Both the position numbers and the translations under genes were made by a program. Source: Thiobacillus sp. (GTDB lineage: Bacteria > Pseudomonadota > Gammaproteobacteria > Burkholderiales > Thiobacillaceae). From it: a DNA stretch of 5,053 bases. Location of the stretch: the NCBI GenBank assembly GCA_003510325.1, contig DONB01000066.1:8968-14020 (forward strand), written 5' to 3'. Positions 1 to 4,602 of this stretch are shown here, piece after piece (the first letter of the stretch is position 1; every line of letters starts with the position of its first letter). The notes beneath the pieces are model-generated. The model was not told the origin of the DNA, did no database searches, and was given only the letters and a program-made list of their open reading frames with translations.

Positions 1-1
1 C

Positions 2-931
2 AGCGTCTTTCCGGACGACGGCGACAACGTGGATATCCTGATGCAGAACGCGGACACCGCGATGTATCACGCCAAGGCAAACGGTCGCGACACCTACCGG
101 TTTTTCAAGGCCGAGATGAACGCCCGCGCGGTGCGCCGGCAGGCCGTCGAGGGCGGCCTGCGCCGCGCCCTGAAACAGGAGGAGTTTCTGCTGCATTATC
201 AGCCGAAGATCGATCTTGTTTCTGGCGCAATCATCGGCGCCGAAGCGCTGATTCGCTGGCAGGACCCGGTGCTCGGACTCGTCAAACCGGACCAGTTCGT
301 GCCGATCGCGGAAGAAAACGGCCTCATCGTTCCCATCGGCCAGTGGGTGCTGCGCGAGGCCTGCCGGCAGGTTCAGTCCTGGATCGATGCCGGCCTGCAC
401 GCCGTACCCGTGTCGGTCAACATTTCCGCGGCGGAATTCAGACATGAAGGCTTTGTGGATGACGTTGCCTTGATCCTGGCGGAGACGGGGCTGACACCGC
501 GCTACCTCGAGCTGGAACTGACCGAGAGCATCCTGATGCACGACGCCGAGTCGTCAGTGTCGATGCTCGAGTCTTTCAAGAACATGGGGGTACAGCTTGC
601 CATCGATGATTTCGGCACGGGCTATTCGAGCCTGAGCTATCTGAAGCGTTTCCCGATCGACACCCTGAAGATCGACCAGTCGTTCGTGCGCGACATCGCT
701 ACCGATGCCGACGATGCGACCATCGTGACCGCAGTGATCGGCATGGGTAAAAACCTCAAGCAGCGTGTCATTGCAGAGGGCGTGGAAACGCACGCACAGC
801 TTGCATTCCTGCAAGCCCGGCAGTGCGACGAGGGGCAAGGCTTCCATTTCAGCCACCCCGTGTCCGCCGAGGATTTTGGCCGCTTGCTCAGCCCTGGAAA
901 TGACAAACGGCCACAGTTGTGGCCGGGATGA
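2..931 (+). CDS. GGDEF-EAL cyclic-di-GMP phosphodiesterase, 3' part (5' end outside window)
   Basis: The reading frame is open from the window edge, so the start lies outside. The first ~35 codons match the end of a GGDEF domain (ADTAMYHAKANGRDTYRF). They lead into a full EAL domain, which hydrolyses cyclic-di-GMP to pGpG. Counting the GTG codon at 29 as residue 1, the EAL motif is at 71-73 (EAL; nt 239-250 region), followed by N131 (SVNIS), E163 (ELTES), D193 and D194 (DDFGTG), K214 (LKID), E250 (AEGVET) and Q270 (EGQGF). The spacing of these residues fits the catalytic set known from RocR-type EAL enzymes, and loop 6 (DDFGTGYSS) is intact, so phosphodiesterase activity is expected. Whether the GGDEF half is active cannot be judged, because its signature motif is outside the window, as are any sensor domains. 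The gene ends with a short polar tail of about 14 residues after the EAL domain and is convergent with the lipoprotein operon. Confidence 0.95.
   Translation, partial: SVFPDDGDNVDILMQNADTAMYHAKANGRDTYRFFKAEMNARAVRRQAVEGGLRRALKQEEFLLHYQPKIDLVSGAIIGAEALIRWQDPVLGLVKPDQFVPIAEENGLIVPIGQWVLREACRQVQSWIDAGLHAVPVSVNISAAEFRHEGFVDDVALILAETGLTPRYLELELTESILMHDAESSVSMLESFKNMGVQLAIDDFGTGYSSLSYLKRFPIDTLKIDQSFVRDIATDADDATIVTAVIGMGKNLKQRVIAEGVETHAQLAFLQARQCDEGQGFHFSHPVSAEDFGRLLSPGNDKRPQLWPG
908..925. repeat. Perfect 18-bp palindrome at the 3' end of the EAL gene
   Basis: CGGCCACAGTTGTGGCCG is a perfect inverted repeat overlapping the last codons of the GGDEF-EAL gene. It could form an 8-bp stem with a 2-nt loop in RNA. 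No T-run follows on either strand, so it is not a standard intrinsic terminator. It may contribute to transcript 3'-end stability or be a chance GC-rich palindrome. Confidence 0.5.
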
Positions 932-936
932 GCAAT

Positions 937-954
937 GCAGGAAAGGCAGGAAAG
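937..954. repeat. Tandem 9-bp direct repeat (GCAGGAAAG x2)
   Basis: Two perfect, adjacent copies of GCAGGAAAG lie just after the stop of the EAL gene. On the minus strand they read CTTTCCTGC twice, a pyrimidine-rich stretch directly downstream of the hairpin at 956-994. That arrangement could act as a weak U-containing tail for transcripts of the OmpA-type lipoprotein gene. Confidence 0.6.
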
Positions 955-955
955 C

Positions 956-994
956 CTGCGGCGCGGCCCTGCAAATCATGGGCTCGCGCCGCGG
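956..994. terminator. Candidate bidirectional terminator hairpin between convergent genes
   Basis: GCGGCGCG (958-965) pairs with CGCGCCGC (985-992), and the stem continues as GCCC (966-969) with GGGC (980-983) after a one-base bulge at 984. The loop is about 10 nt. This strong GC hairpin sits in the 88-bp gap between convergent stops, where a shared terminator is expected. Neither side has a clean T-run: the plus side has scattered Ts (CTTTGTTGG) and the minus side has CTTTCC repeats. Efficiency is therefore uncertain and Rho may be needed. Confidence 0.4.
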
Positions 995-1019
995 CTGACG
1001 CCACGGCTTTGTTGGACAT

Positions 1020-2129
1020 CTACCGTGGAACGATGTTGCCCTTGTCGTCGGAGAGGATGATTTCCACGCGTCGATTCATTTGACGGCCGGCGGCATTGTT
1101 GTTGCTGGCAACCGGATAGGCTTCGGCATAGCCGCGTGTTTCAATGCGGTCTCCGCCAATACCCATGTCGACCAAAGCCGACCGAACGGCATCGGCGCGT
1201 CGTTCAGAGAGCGGCTGATTGATACTGCGACTGCCGGTGCTGTCAGTGTGGCCTTCGATCAACACCTTGCGCTGCGGGTATTGATTGAGGAAATCAGCCA
1301 GCTTTTGCACGTTGCGCACACCACCCGCCGACAGCTGCGCCTTGTTGACAGCGAACAGCACGTCGCCCAGCGTGATCACCATCCCGCGCGGCGTTTGCTT
1401 GGCATCCAGTTCCTTGAGCTGCTGTTCCTGCTGCGCAATGAGCGCCTGATCACGCTCCGCCTGGGCCCGGGCGGCTTCCAATGCCGCAGCTTGCTGATCG
1501 GCCGCTTGCTGCGCGGCCGCTGCCTGCTGCCTGGCGGTTTCAGCTTCGGCCAGTCTCGCTGCAATGAGGGCTTCATCACGTTGAGCCTGGGCGCTGGCGG
1601 CGGCCAATGCGGCAGCCTGCTCATCGGCGGTTTTCTGCGCGATCGCCGCCTGCTGCCTAGCCGCGTCAAGTTCAGCCTGTCTCGCTGCTATGAGCGCCCG
1701 GTCGCGCTCCGCCTGCTCCTTGGCGGACTGTTGCGCGATTGACGCCTGCCGTCTGGCTGCCTCGGCTTCCGCCGTCCTCGCTGCCAGGCGGACCTGGTCG
1801 CGTTGAGCGGTAGCGTTGGCAATCGACTGCTCTGCCGCTTTCCGCCTCGCGGTTTCCTGTGCGATCGCCACTTGTTGCTTGGCCACATAGGCCAGTTGAT
1901 TGACCTCGGCATCTTCACCTTTGCCCAATGCGGCATTCGCTTTTTTCAGCGTCTCGCCCGCTCGCTGCAACTCAACCGGCGCCAGATTCACCACCTGGGG
2001 GTTGGTTTGTGCACTGTTGTACAGGCCGCGCGCTTCATCGAGCGCCGTGCTTTTCGGAGGGACGGTGCTGCAGCCGGCGAGAATTCCGGCAGCGAGCAGG
2101 CTTAGGGAAACGTATCGATTGGTTTTCAT
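1020..2129 (-). CDS. OmpA-family lipoprotein with N-terminal DUF4398-like region and Ala/Gln-rich repeat coiled coil
   Basis: This is a 369-residue envelope lipoprotein, probably tethering the outer membrane to peptidoglycan. I chose the ATG at 2129 because GGAG lies 6 nt upstream and it gives a clean signal peptide. An in-frame ATG at 2141 would add only MELI. The signal peptide ends in a lipobox, LAGC, with C20 lipidated; Ser at +2 suggests outer-membrane sorting. Residues ~28-100 resemble DUF4398. Residues ~120-245 are an alanine/glutamine-rich predicted coiled coil with internal repeats. Residues ~250-360 are an OmpA C-terminal domain: GHTDSTGS with D296, then the NxxLSxxRAxxV signature (N304, L307, S308, R311), then GRQMNRRVEI. 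D296 and R311 match the residues that hold diaminopimelate in this family. It is the second gene of an operon, 18 nt after the upstream stop. Its role in cell shape or envelope stability is inferred from the domains; no gene name is assigned. Confidence 0.93.
   Translation of the reverse strand: MKTNRYVSLSLLAAGILAGCSTVPPKSTALDEARGLYNSAQTNPQVVNLAPVELQRAGETLKKANAALGKGEDAEVNQLAYVAKQQVAIAQETARRKAAEQSIANATAQRDQVRLAARTAEAEAARRQASIAQQSAKEQAERDRALIAARQAELDAARQQAAIAQKTADEQAAALAAASAQAQRDEALIAARLAEAETARQQAAAAQQAADQQAAALEAARAQAERDQALIAQQEQQLKELDAKQTPRGMVITLGDVLFAVNKAQLSAGGVRNVQKLADFLNQYPQRKVLIEGHTDSTGSRSINQPLSERRADAVRSALVDMGIGGDRIETRGYAEAYPVASNNNAAGRQMNRRVEIILSDDKGNIVPR
1416..1763 (-). repeat. Tandem coding repeats (32 + 42 + 42 residues) in the OmpA-type lipoprotein
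   Basis: Three in-frame repeat units encode the coiled coil: nt 1763-1668 (32 residues), 1667-1542 (42 residues) and 1541-1416 (42 residues). Each unit begins like [ED]xARxQAxxAQ and ends near ERDxALIAxxxAEx. The two 42-residue units equal six heptads. The first unit lacks about ten residues in the middle (the AAALxAAxAQ part). Similarity is visible at DNA level too, for example CGCTGCAATGAG-like and CTGCTGCCTxGC-like blocks recur. This indicates internal duplication, which could vary coiled-coil length between strains. Confidence 0.8.
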
Positions 2130-2147
2130 GATGAGCTCCATTGATGA

Positions 2148-2543
2148 TTATTTGGATAGACGTTCGATTTCCTGGCGCAGCACGCGAATGTCTTCCTGCA
2201 GTGCGTCTGCCGCTTTTTGCGCCTTGGCTGAACGCGCCATCTCGGCCGACAGCTTGGCGTCAACCTCTGCCTGTTCTGCCAGCCGCAAAGCGAGCTCATA
2301 ATCCTTCGCTGCCATCGCCCGCTCGGCAGCTTCCAGCTTCTCCGACGCAGACCTGAACTGCACGGGCGCATACTGATTGCCTCCGGCGCTCATCGCATTG
2401 CTCACTGCCGCCCTGGAAACGGCCATCTGCTCGGTCGGCGCCGAAGTGCTTGCGCAACCCGCCATCAACACGCCAGCAACGACGGCCACGCCGGCCATTT
2501 GCATTACTTGTTTCGACTTGAGGAGATAAGTGTCTTTCATCAT
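2148..2543 (-). CDS. Small DUF4398-type lipoprotein
   Basis: This 131-residue lipoprotein is first in the minus-strand operon. A lysine-containing n-region and hydrophobic stretch lead to a lipobox-like LMAGC, with C30 as lipid site and Ala at +2, consistent with outer-membrane anchoring. Met at -3 is a mild deviation from the usual Leu. The mature part resembles DUF4398: YAPVQFRSASEKLEAAERAM, then a charged helical region and a C-terminal coiled coil ending LRQEIERLSK. It aligns with the N-terminal region of the downstream OmpA-type protein (shared APVxxxxAxExLxxAxxA pattern), so the two are probably paralogues. Two adjacent ATGs (2543 and 2540) are possible starts. GGTGA lies 3 nt from the first and 6 nt from the second, so the second may be used. 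Function is unknown; a structural or chaperone-like envelope role with its partner is inference. Confidence 0.88.
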   Translation of the reverse strand: MMKDTYLLKSKQVMQMAGVAVVAGVLMAGCASTSAPTEQMAVSRAAVSNAMSAGGNQYAPVQFRSASEKLEAAERAMAAKDYELALRLAEQAEVDAKLSAEMARSAKAQKAADALQEDIRVLRQEIERLSK

Positions 2544-2584
2544 TTTTCACCCAGTAAGTTAGACATCGAATATCGAAGACACGC

Positions 2585-2617
2585 ATTGCAATGGCCATTC
2601 GATGCGATTGCAATGGC
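2585..2617. promoter_or_regulatory. Duplicated palindromic motif ATTGCAATGGC, candidate operator or promoter
   Basis: ATTGCAATGGC occurs at 2585-2595 and again at 2607-2617, exactly 22 bp apart, about two helical turns. Each contains the perfect palindrome ATTGCAAT. The first copy also overlaps a second palindrome, AATGGCCATT (2590-2599). Because the core is symmetric, each strand also reads TTGCAA, 17 nt, TGCAAT, a weak -35/-10-like pair (4 of 6 matches each) in both directions. The element lies 42-74 bp upstream of the DUF4398 start. It could be a dimeric repressor site, a weak promoter, or both; no specific regulator can be named. Confidence 0.35.
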
Positions 2618-2670
2618 GTTCCGGTCAGCAAGAAACACTGGGGAATCCTGGAGGGTTTCCCGTCTGGTTG

Positions 2671-2695
2671 GCCTCGAACATGCTTCCTTCGAGGC
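2671..2695. other. Intergenic hairpin with perfect 8-bp stem
   Basis: GCCTCGAA (2671-2678) pairs perfectly with TTCGAGGC (2688-2695) around a 9-nt loop (CATGCTTCC). It is in noncoding DNA and lacks a T-run on either strand, so it is a structural element rather than a terminator. It could be part of a small RNA or a 5' untranslated region, or a protein-binding inverted repeat. Confidence 0.45.
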
Positions 2696-2719
2696 ATCAC
2701 GATATGCCGCAAACATGGG

Positions 2720-2753
2720 GCCGTCTGTGCGACATCGCACACAACCGGCTTTT
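2720..2753 (+). terminator. Terminator-like hairpin in the intergenic region
   Basis: TGTGCGA (2726-2732) pairs with TCGCACA (2735-2741), with an outer GCCG (2720-2723) and CGGC (2746-2749) across an asymmetric internal loop. TTTT follows at 2750-2753. The shape is that of an imperfect intrinsic terminator on the plus strand, although no gene lies upstream on that strand. It could end a small RNA that starts near 2620, or be fortuitous. Confidence 0.3.
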
Positions 2754-3103
2754 GGTATAGCACATCGATTTCCGCTTCAAGCGCCGCCGCAGAGGCAGCC
2801 GCCGGTTGTTTCTCCTGCCGCTCCAGGCAAGTCGCTTCTTCATCGGCAACCTGGCGGAAGAAGGCTTTTCATATTCCTCCGCGGCGCGGCACGATCACGC
2901 GTCCTCTGCCCTTCAACGCAAACGGTCAACCCACGCACGCGTTATGTGCGCCACCGTACCGACTGCCCCCACCCGCGTCGCTATGCTTCGACGGAAGTTC
3001 GGACACGACCGAAGAACACGGCCCATTGGGCGCCATGCTCGACGGATTGTCGACAGGACCCCGATTCAAGTCGTCCCTGTTTCATTTACATCTGGAGTCA
3101 ACC

Positions 3104-3418
3104 ATGAATACATTCAGCAAAACACTTTCCGCAGCCCTGCTCGCCGTTGCGCTGGTGTCCGTCGTCGGATGCGCATCGACCTCGCAGCAGGAGGGAACCG
3201 GCGAATATGTCGACGATGCGGTCATCACCACCAAGGTGAAGGCAGCGATCTTCAACGAACCGACCCTGAAATCGACCGAGATCAATGTCGAGACCTTCAA
3301 GGGCGTGGTCCAGCTGAGCGGCTTCGTCAACTCCCAGGCCGACATCAGCAAGGCCGTCAGCCTTGCACGCAGCGTGCAGGGCGTGACCGGCGTCAAGAAC
3401 GACATGCGCCTGAAATAA
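3104..3418 (+). CDS. Single-BON-domain lipoprotein
   Basis: This 104-residue protein starts at the ATG preceded by GGAG with 6-nt spacing. The frame is open further upstream, but that extension has no recognisable domain and would bury the signal peptide. The signal peptide ends in VVGC, with C23 as the lipid-attachment residue and Ala at +2, suggesting the outer membrane. Residues ~36-104 form one BON domain: DDAVITTKVKAAIF, then the NVETFKGVVQLSGFV strand-turn, and a final GVTGVKNDMRLK. BON domains occur in OsmY and DolP/YraP and are linked to phospholipid binding and envelope integrity. Those proteins have two BON domains; this one has one, a common arrangement in proteobacterial small lipoproteins. 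It is transcribed alone, since a strong terminator follows the stop by 13 nt. A stress-responsive role is inferred from the family only. Confidence 0.92.
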   Translation: MNTFSKTLSAALLAVALVSVVGCASTSQQEGTGEYVDDAVITTKVKAAIFNEPTLKSTEINVETFKGVVQLSGFVNSQADISKAVSLARSVQGVTGVKNDMRLK

Positions 3419-3430
3419 GCAACTGATCGC

Positions 3431-3467
3431 AAGCCGCTGCCGGACATCCTGTCCGACAGCGGCTTTT
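3431..3467 (+). terminator. Rho-independent terminator after the BON lipoprotein gene
   Basis: AAGCCGCTG (3431-3439) pairs with CAGCGGCTT (3457-3465). After one C/A mismatch, CGGAC (3441-3445) pairs with GTCCG (3451-3455) around a 5-nt loop, and the Ts continue to 3467. This is a long, GC-rich stem 13 nt past the stop codon. It separates the BON gene from the yqjD-type operon, which therefore needs its own promoter. Confidence 0.88.
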
Positions 3468-3484
3468 CAATCTGGACACGCCAT

Positions 3485-3512
3485 TTGCAATGAGTTCAGG
3501 ACTGTCTAGATT
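3485..3512 (+). promoter_or_regulatory. Candidate promoter for the yqjD-type operon
   Basis: A promoter is expected between the terminator (ends 3467) and the ATG at 3575. The best sigma-70-like pair I see is TTGCAA (3485-3490) and TAGATT (3507-3512), 16 nt apart, with 4 of 6 matches each. An alternative -35, TTGTCA (3529-3534, 5 of 6), has only a poor -10 partner (TGTATC, 3553-3558). The TTGCAATG core at 3485-3492 also appears in the duplicated motif at 2585-2617. The assignment is weak; a stationary-phase sigma factor promoter would tolerate such poor hexamers. Confidence 0.25.
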
Positions 3513-3574
3513 TAAGGAGTGACTGCAATTGTCATTCGAATACGCAATTCCCTGTATCGAGAGGAAAAACATCC

Positions 3575-3910
3575 ATGAGCACTAAAAATCTATCGACCGA
3601 AACCGAATCGGCTGACGTGACAAAAGAGCAACTGATCAATGATTTCAAGGTGGTGGTCGCCGACGCGGAAGCGCTGCTGAAAGCCACGGCCGGCCAAGGC
3701 GGCGAAACCATGGCTGCGGCACGTGCGAAGATCCTGGAGTCGCTCACAGCAGCAAAAGAGAAAATGAGCGACGCCGAGCACGCCCTGGTCGCTCGGACCA
3801 AGGCGGCAGCGAAGGCCACCGATGAATATGTCCACGTTCATCCATGGCAGTCCATTGGCATCGCTGCAAGCATAGGCGTGGTGATCGGCCTGCTGATCGG
3901 GCGTCGTTAA
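3575..3910 (+). CDS. yqjD: DUF883 family protein (YqjD/ElaB-like), C-terminal membrane anchor
   Basis: This 111-residue protein is first in a three-gene operon. The start ATG is preceded by GAGAGGA about 9 nt upstream. Residues ~15-82 form a long, charged, alanine-rich helical region. They are followed by HPW (89-91), a single hydrophobic segment (~92-108) and a terminal GRR. That layout, a cytoplasmic helix, a HPW/NPW motif and a C-terminal glycine-rich anchor ending GRR, is diagnostic of the DUF883 family. In Escherichia coli YqjD and its paralogues ElaB and YgaM are inner-membrane proteins that bind ribosomes and are induced in stationary phase under RpoS. The length is close to E. coli YqjD. 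The symbol is given for family membership and operon context (yqjE and yqjK follow); ElaB-type naming would be equally valid. Ribosome binding here is inferred, not visible. Confidence 0.9.
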   Translation: MSTKNLSTETESADVTKEQLINDFKVVVADAEALLKATAGQGGETMAAARAKILESLTAAKEKMSDAEHALVARTKAAAKATDEYVHVHPWQSIGIAASIGVVIGLLIGRR

Positions 3911-3917
3911 CCCGGCG

Positions 3918-4310
3918 ATGGCTGAGGAGTCGCGCGCTGCAACGGGGGGGCTGTTCGACTCCCTGAAAACGCTTTCGGTGAGCCTGGTCGGCATCATCCA
4001 TACCCGGCTCGAGCTGTTGTCCACCGACATTGCCGAAGAGCGCGAGCACCTGATCACATTGCTGGTGCTGGTGCTGCTTGCCCTGTTCTGCCTGGGCGTG
4101 GGCGTGGTGCTTCTGGCGATGCTGATTGTGGTTGCCTTCTGGGAATCCCACCGGCTTCTGGCGCTGGGTGGGGTGACCGGTTTCTTTCTGCTGGCAGCCG
4201 CCGGAATGGCGTGGCTCGCTTTGCGCAAGACCCGGACCCGGCCGCGACTGTTTGCAGCGAGCCTGGCCGAACTCTCCAAAGACCGGCAGCACCTCACCTC
4301 CGGACCATGA
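3918..4310 (+). CDS. yqjE: YqjE-like phage holin family (holin-X/DUF1469) inner-membrane protein
   Basis: This 130-residue protein starts 7 nt after the yqjD-type stop, with no good Shine-Dalgarno sequence (CCCGGCG), so translation is probably coupled to the upstream gene. Residues ~11-45 are an amphipathic helix of the type typical of the family (LFDSLKTLSVSLVGI, then HTRLELLSTDIAEERE). Two membrane segments follow, ~46-73 and ~82-103, then a basic cytoplasmic tail (RKTRTRPR) and a short helix. Despite the family name, chromosomal copies of this kind sit in yqjD-E-K operons rather than in lysis cassettes, and no endolysin or phage gene is nearby, so a lysis role is unlikely. Length matches E. 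coli YqjE (about 130 residues). The exact function is unknown. The stop TGA overlaps the next start as ATGA. Confidence 0.87.
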   Translation: MAEESRAATGGLFDSLKTLSVSLVGIIHTRLELLSTDIAEEREHLITLLVLVLLALFCLGVGVVLLAMLIVVAFWESHRLLALGGVTGFFLLAAAGMAWLALRKTRTRPRLFAASLAELSKDRQHLTSGP

Positions 4311-4585
4311 ACAAGAAATTAGACCGTCTGGCAGAACGTCGCAGCCTGCTGATTGCGCAGGCCGAGGCCCAGCGCACTGCGCTGGCGCACAACCTGGTGC
4401 CATGGCGTGCGCGCCTGGCGCTGGCCGACCGGGGAATCGCGGCGGTGCGCTATGTCAGAAGCCGCCCGGGCTTACTGCTGGCAGCCACACTGTTGGTGGC
4501 AGCCTTGCGCCCGCGGCGCGTCGGTACATGGCTGCAACGCGGCTGGCTGGCATGGCAGATCAGGCGCAGACTGTTCAGGAGTTGA
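4307..4585 (+). CDS. yqjK: YqjK-like small membrane protein
   Basis: This 92-residue protein ends the yqjD-yqjE-yqjK operon. The ATG at 4307 overlaps the stop of the preceding gene (ATGA), a typical coupling arrangement. A longer in-frame start at 4211 would lie deep inside yqjE and is rejected. The N-terminal part (~1-30) is a charged helix with the pattern MNKKLDRLAERRSLLIAQAE. Next come PWR (32-34) and an ADRG-containing helix, a short hydrophobic segment (~54-68), and a strongly basic C-terminus (QIRRRLFRS). The protein resembles YqjK in length and in this order of elements. Function is unknown; association with the two upstream membrane proteins is inferred from conserved gene order. Its stop is 9 bp from the stop of the convergent HlyIII gene. 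Confidence 0.82.
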   Translation: MNKKLDRLAERRSLLIAQAEAQRTALAHNLVPWRARLALADRGIAAVRYVRSRPGLLLAATLLVAALRPRRVGTWLQRGWLAWQIRRRLFRS

Positions 4586-4586
4586 A

Positions 4587-4602
4587 CGGCCGCCTCAGGC
4601 CG
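4587..4602. other. Short GC hairpin at the convergent yqjK/HlyIII stops
   Basis: CGGCC (4587-4591) pairs with GGCCG (4598-4602) around a 6-nt loop that includes the HlyIII stop codon. The stem is only 5 bp and no T-run follows on either strand. With only 9 bp between the two stops, transcripts of the two genes probably overlap at their 3' ends. Confidence 0.3.

Larger units (their letters stand above)
2544..3103. other. 560-bp divergent intergenic region with no convincing gene
   Basis: This region separates the minus-strand DUF4398 operon from the plus-strand BON lipoprotein. Open frames cross it on the plus strand, but their translations are rich in Arg, Ser, Pro, Cys and His. They show no domain and have no convincing ribosome-binding site, and their apparent length follows from high GC. 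It contains a duplicated palindromic motif (2585-2617), an 8-bp hairpin (2671-2695), a terminator-like hairpin (2720-2753) and a weaker hairpin (2835-2863). From about 2870 to 3090 I see nothing specific. No clear sigma-70 promoter can be picked out directly upstream of the BON gene. Confidence 0.7.

Noticed and set aside
554..979. A 141-codon minus-strand open frame overlapping the EAL gene
   Set aside because: It is antisense to a strongly conserved catalytic domain and shows no domain or start signal of its own.
1080..1742. A 220-codon plus-strand open frame antisense to the OmpA-type lipoprotein gene
   Set aside because: Its Leu/Gly/Arg-rich repeats are the complement of the Ala/Gln-rich repeats on the minus strand, and it has no ribosome-binding site or recognisable domain. 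It is a GC- and repeat-driven shadow.
2669..2684. Sigma-54-like TGGC-N8-TGCT pattern on the plus strand
   Set aside because: GG and GC have the right 12-bp offset, but the rest of the consensus is missing, the site lies within a hairpin, and the next plus-strand gene starts more than 400 bp away.
2835..2869. Hairpin CTTCTTC/GAAGAAG followed by GGCTTTTC, resembling a terminator
   Set aside because: The 7-bp stem is AT-rich, the loop is about 15 nt, and no upstream transcript needs ending; too weak to call.
2591..3103. In-frame 171-codon extension upstream of the BON lipoprotein start
   Set aside because: It would place the lipoprotein signal peptide in the middle of a protein, its composition is not protein-like, and the ATG at 3104 has a good ribosome-binding site.
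3519..3578. A 19-codon frame from GTG (3519) whose TGA overlaps the yqjD-type ATG as ATGA, resembling a coupled leader peptide
   Set aside because: The AAGGAG sequence overlaps the GTG itself, leaving no workable spacing, and the peptide has no run of regulatory codons. A TTG-started 18-codon frame at 3529 has better spacing from AAGGAG but is equally unsupported. Short open frames of this size occur by chance.
3918..4310. Phage lysis cassette suggested by the holin family name
   Set aside because: The gene sits in a yqjD-E-K arrangement with no endolysin, spanin or phage gene nearby, and its architecture is that of chromosomal YqjE proteins.
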